Below, piece after piece: positions 5,811 to 7,484 of a DNA stretch of 7,484 nucleotides. A model generated the notes under the pieces. That model was given only the letters and a program-made list of their open reading frames with translations, ran no database searches and was not told the origin of the DNA. A program made the position numbers and the translations under genes. The stretch is from an uncultured Collinsella sp. (GTDB lineage Bacteria > Actinomycetota > Coriobacteriia > Coriobacteriales > Coriobacteriaceae), in NCBI GenBank assembly GCA_900752345.1, contig CAADVA010000252.1:1-7484 (forward strand), read 5' to 3'. Position 1 is the first letter of the stretch, and each line of letters begins with the position of its first letter.

Positions 5811-6389
5811 TTAGGCGAAGGTGATCTCGCCGGTCTCGCAGTCCATATCGGCGATGCGGGCCAAGCTCTCGACGCGGAAGCCGCGCTCGCGGAGCTTATC
5901 GCCGCCGCCCTGGAAGCCCTTCTCCACTGCAATGCCAATACCGGACACCTCGGCACCCGCAGCCTCGCAGATCTTGATGAGACCCTCGAGCGCGCAGCCG
6001 TTGGCCAGGAAGTCGTCGATAATCAGGACCTTGTCGCCCTCGGACAGGAAGCGCTTGCCGACGATGACCGGATACTCCTTCTGCTTGGTAAAGGAGTAGA
6101 TGGTCGTGGCATACTGCTCGCCGTCAAGGTTGATAGACTGCGCCTTCTTGGCAAAGACCACCGGCACGCCGCCAAAATGCTGAGCCGCGATGCAAGCCAT
6201 GCCAATGCCCGAAGCCTCGATCGTCAGGATCTTGTTGATCTCGACACCCTCGAACAGACGGGCCCACTCGGCACCCATGTGGTCGAACAGCTCAACGTCG
6301 CACTGGTGGTTGAGGAAGGCGTCAACCTTAAGGACGTTACCGGCCTTTACGATGCCGTCATGGCGAATACGATCCTCAAGCTCCTGCAT
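5811..6389 (-). CDS. xpt: Xanthine phosphoribosyltransferase
   Basis: A 192-residue cytoplasmic purine-salvage enzyme that converts xanthine plus PRPP to XMP. It can be followed along its whole length against Bacillus subtilis Xpt as I remember it (194 aa): GNVLKVDAFLNHQ (17-29), KILTIEASGIGMA (53-65), GVPVVFAKK (74-82), YSFTKQ (98-103), the PRPP-binding loop VLIIDDFLANG (121-131), IGIAVEKGFQ (151-160) and FRVESLARI (171-179). The start at 6389 (MQELEDRI) matches the family N-terminus and has a moderate AAGGGG 7 nt upstream. Its transcript should end at the hairpin 5783-5748. In many Firmicutes xpt is joined to a xanthine permease gene and controlled by a guanine riboswitch; neither is seen here. 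Confidence 0.95.
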   Translation of the reverse strand: MQELEDRIRHDGIVKAGNVLKVDAFLNHQCDVELFDHMGAEWARLFEGVEINKILTIEASGIGMACIAAQHFGGVPVVFAKKAQSINLDGEQYATTIYSFTKQKEYPVIVGKRFLSEGDKVLIIDDFLANGCALEGLIKICEAAGAEVSGIGIAVEKGFQGGGDKLRERGFRVESLARIADMDCETGEITFA

Positions 6390-6547
6390 GGCGCAACCCC
6401 TTCTCGCGGCAACGATACCGCGCGATTAATAAACGTTGTTCGATAGTCTACCACGGACCGACCCCCGCCCGTCCCACAAGCCGCATCGCACCATAAAGCC
6501 GCAAGACCAGTAGATGGGCCGATTCGTGGCAAGCCTGCCTCCACAAG
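6390..6547 (-). promoter_or_regulatory. xpt upstream region, promoter only weakly visible
   Basis: The 158 nt between the transporter stop and xpt contain -10-like elements on the minus strand at 6450-6445 (TAGACT) and in the AT patch around 6434-6425 (TTTATTAAT), neither with a good -35. From these positions the leader would be about 30-55 nt, too short for a purine riboswitch aptamer, and its conserved junction sequences were not recognised. An imperfect hairpin just after the transporter stop (6544-6526) lacks a U-tract. No coding region is seen. Confidence 0.3.
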
Positions 6548-7484
6548 CTAATGGCGGGCGCGCACCCTCACCAAACGCACCATGGCAAGCGCAAAGCCCA
6601 CGGCGGCCACAGCCATGAGCACGTAGAACACCGAACGGAAACCAAACAGGAACACATCCGGACGGCCTGCAACAAAACTGGTCACGGCCTCGCCCATCGC
6701 CACGCTCATCTGCCCATACAGGATATGCGACGCCGCCGTAATGCCCACCGCCATACCCGCATAGCGCGCTAGACTACCCAAGCTGCCTGCAAAACCGAGC
6801 GCCTCGCGCGGGGCCGAACCCATATACAGCGAGTTGTTGGGGCTCTGGAAAATCGACGTGCCGCACGACATAAACGCGGCACAGCACACGATCACAGGGA
6901 TAGAAGAGTGCTCGTCGAGCGTGCTTACCGCAAAGAGACCGCACACGTACACGCCCAGGCCGACCGCCGTGGGGCCCTCGCAGCCAACACGGTCCGAAAC
7001 CGTTCCCGAAAGCGGGCCGATAAAGGCATTCACCATCGGCAGTGCCAAAAAGAGCAGTCCGGAAATATCGGAGCTAAAGCCATGGGCGTCCTGAAAATAG
7101 AACGGCAGAATAAACTCGGATGCGCCAATGCCAACGAACACGATGAGCATGCAGGCAAGGTTGATGGTAAAGGCCGAATTTGCAAAGCAGCGACGAGCAG
7201 CCTCGATCAGGGACATGGGACGCTCGCAGGCCTCCGGCTTAACATGCGGCAGCGTATAGAGCCCCACGATAAACGAGATGACGCCAATGGGCAGGTTGAT
7301 GAGGAAGATACTCTCCCAGGGAAAGCTTGCCACCAGCATGCCACCGAGCACGGGGCCACACATCATGCCGAGGGCCACGAAGGTCGCGAGAATACCCATA
7401 GCACGACCGCGTTCGCGCGCCGGAAACGACTCGGTGATGATACCCATGTTGTTGGCCATGGCCGCCGCGCAACCGACGCCCTGA
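6548..7484 (-). CDS. MFS transporter, DHA2 (EmrB/QacA-like) drug/H+ antiporter, N-terminus off the right edge
   Basis: The C-terminal 311 residues of an inner-membrane major-facilitator protein; the frame is open through the right edge, beginning QGVGCAAAMANNMG. Seen: FPARERGRAMGI, the conserved loop between helices; GMMCGPVLGGML, an antiporter motif C of the GxxxGPxxGG type; and WESIFLINLPIGVISF, matching the W-x-x-I-F-x-I-N-x-P-I-G hallmark of the DHA2 drug-efflux branch. Multiple further hydrophobic helices follow, including one ending at PLSGTVSDRVG, a repeat of the helix 2-3 loop signature. The protein ends in a basic RLVRVRARH. The Met at 7459 is internal to the family domain, so it is not the real start. 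Which compound is exported cannot be told. It is separated from xpt by 158 nt and need not be in one operon with it. Confidence 0.88.
   Translation of the reverse strand, partial: QGVGCAAAMANNMGIITESFPARERGRAMGILATFVALGMMCGPVLGGMLVASFPWESIFLINLPIGVISFIVGLYTLPHVKPEACERPMSLIEAARRCFANSAFTINLACMLIVFVGIGASEFILPFYFQDAHGFSSDISGLLFLALPMVNAFIGPLSGTVSDRVGCEGPTAVGLGVYVCGLFAVSTLDEHSSIPVIVCCAAFMSCGTSIFQSPNNSLYMGSAPREALGFAGSLGSLARYAGMAVGITAASHILYGQMSVAMGEAVTSFVAGRPDVFLFGFRSVFYVLMAVAAVGFALAMVRLVRVRARH

Noticed and set aside
5658..6446. Plus-strand open frame of 262 codons over xpt
   Set aside because: It runs through the xpt terminator palindrome and is opposite a clear full-length xpt. Its Leu/Ala/Asp-rich product is a shadow of the xpt codons.
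6526..6544. Imperfect hairpin just after the MFS transporter stop codon as a terminator
   Set aside because: Six base pairs with a 2-nt bulge and no following U-tract are too weak to call.
6390..6547. Possible purine riboswitch upstream of xpt
   Set aside because: No conserved aptamer junction sequences or terminator-type expression platform were recognised, and the likely leader is too short.

Overview
The window is a GC-rich, tightly packed stretch of bacterial chromosome with eight protein genes. Protein style points to a gut actinobacterium of the Coriobacteriia, most likely Collinsella or a close relative: high GC with GC-ending codons, Ala/Asp/Glu-rich proteins, a twin-arginine lipoprotein signal of the SRRGF type, and conserved dyad repeats between genes. 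The genus is inferred from these features and from family resemblance; no search was run.

Layout. Positions 1-2578 are a molybdenum region read on the minus strand. moeA (2578-1316) and a MogA/MoaB-family gene (1305-826) form a translationally coupled pair that ends in a strong intrinsic terminator (811-778). Beyond an AT-rich promoter region lies modA (621 to the left edge), the molybdate-binding lipoprotein of an ABC importer whose membrane and ATPase genes should lie outside the window to the left. Together they import molybdate and insert it into molybdopterin. Genes for making molybdopterin itself (moaA, C, D, E) are not here.

Positions 2579-5260 are on the plus strand. A CLC-family anion transporter (2789-4210) with unusual selectivity motifs is followed after 87 nt by a diacylglycerol-kinase-family lipid kinase (4298-5260). 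The 210-nt gap between moeA and the CLC gene is divergent and probably holds a promoter for each side.

Positions 5261-7484 return to the minus strand. They hold a short GGQ release-factor-like protein, probably a ribosome-rescue factor (5727-5347), xanthine phosphoribosyltransferase xpt (6389-5811), and the C-terminal 311 residues of a DHA2-type drug/H+ antiporter that enters from the right edge. 

The most interesting non-coding signal is a pair of related perfect inverted repeats flanking the release-factor gene. One is a 27-bp-arm hairpin (5268-5338) filling the gap between two convergent genes. The other is a 15-bp-arm hairpin (5753-5783) with a U-tract that terminates xpt and sits directly in front of the release-factor ribosome-binding site. 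They share a 15-nt core (12 of 15 identical) and look like members of one dispersed repeat family. No CRISPR array, tRNA, rRNA, transposase or obvious defence system is present. Apart from the hairpins, the region looks like ordinary core chromosome.
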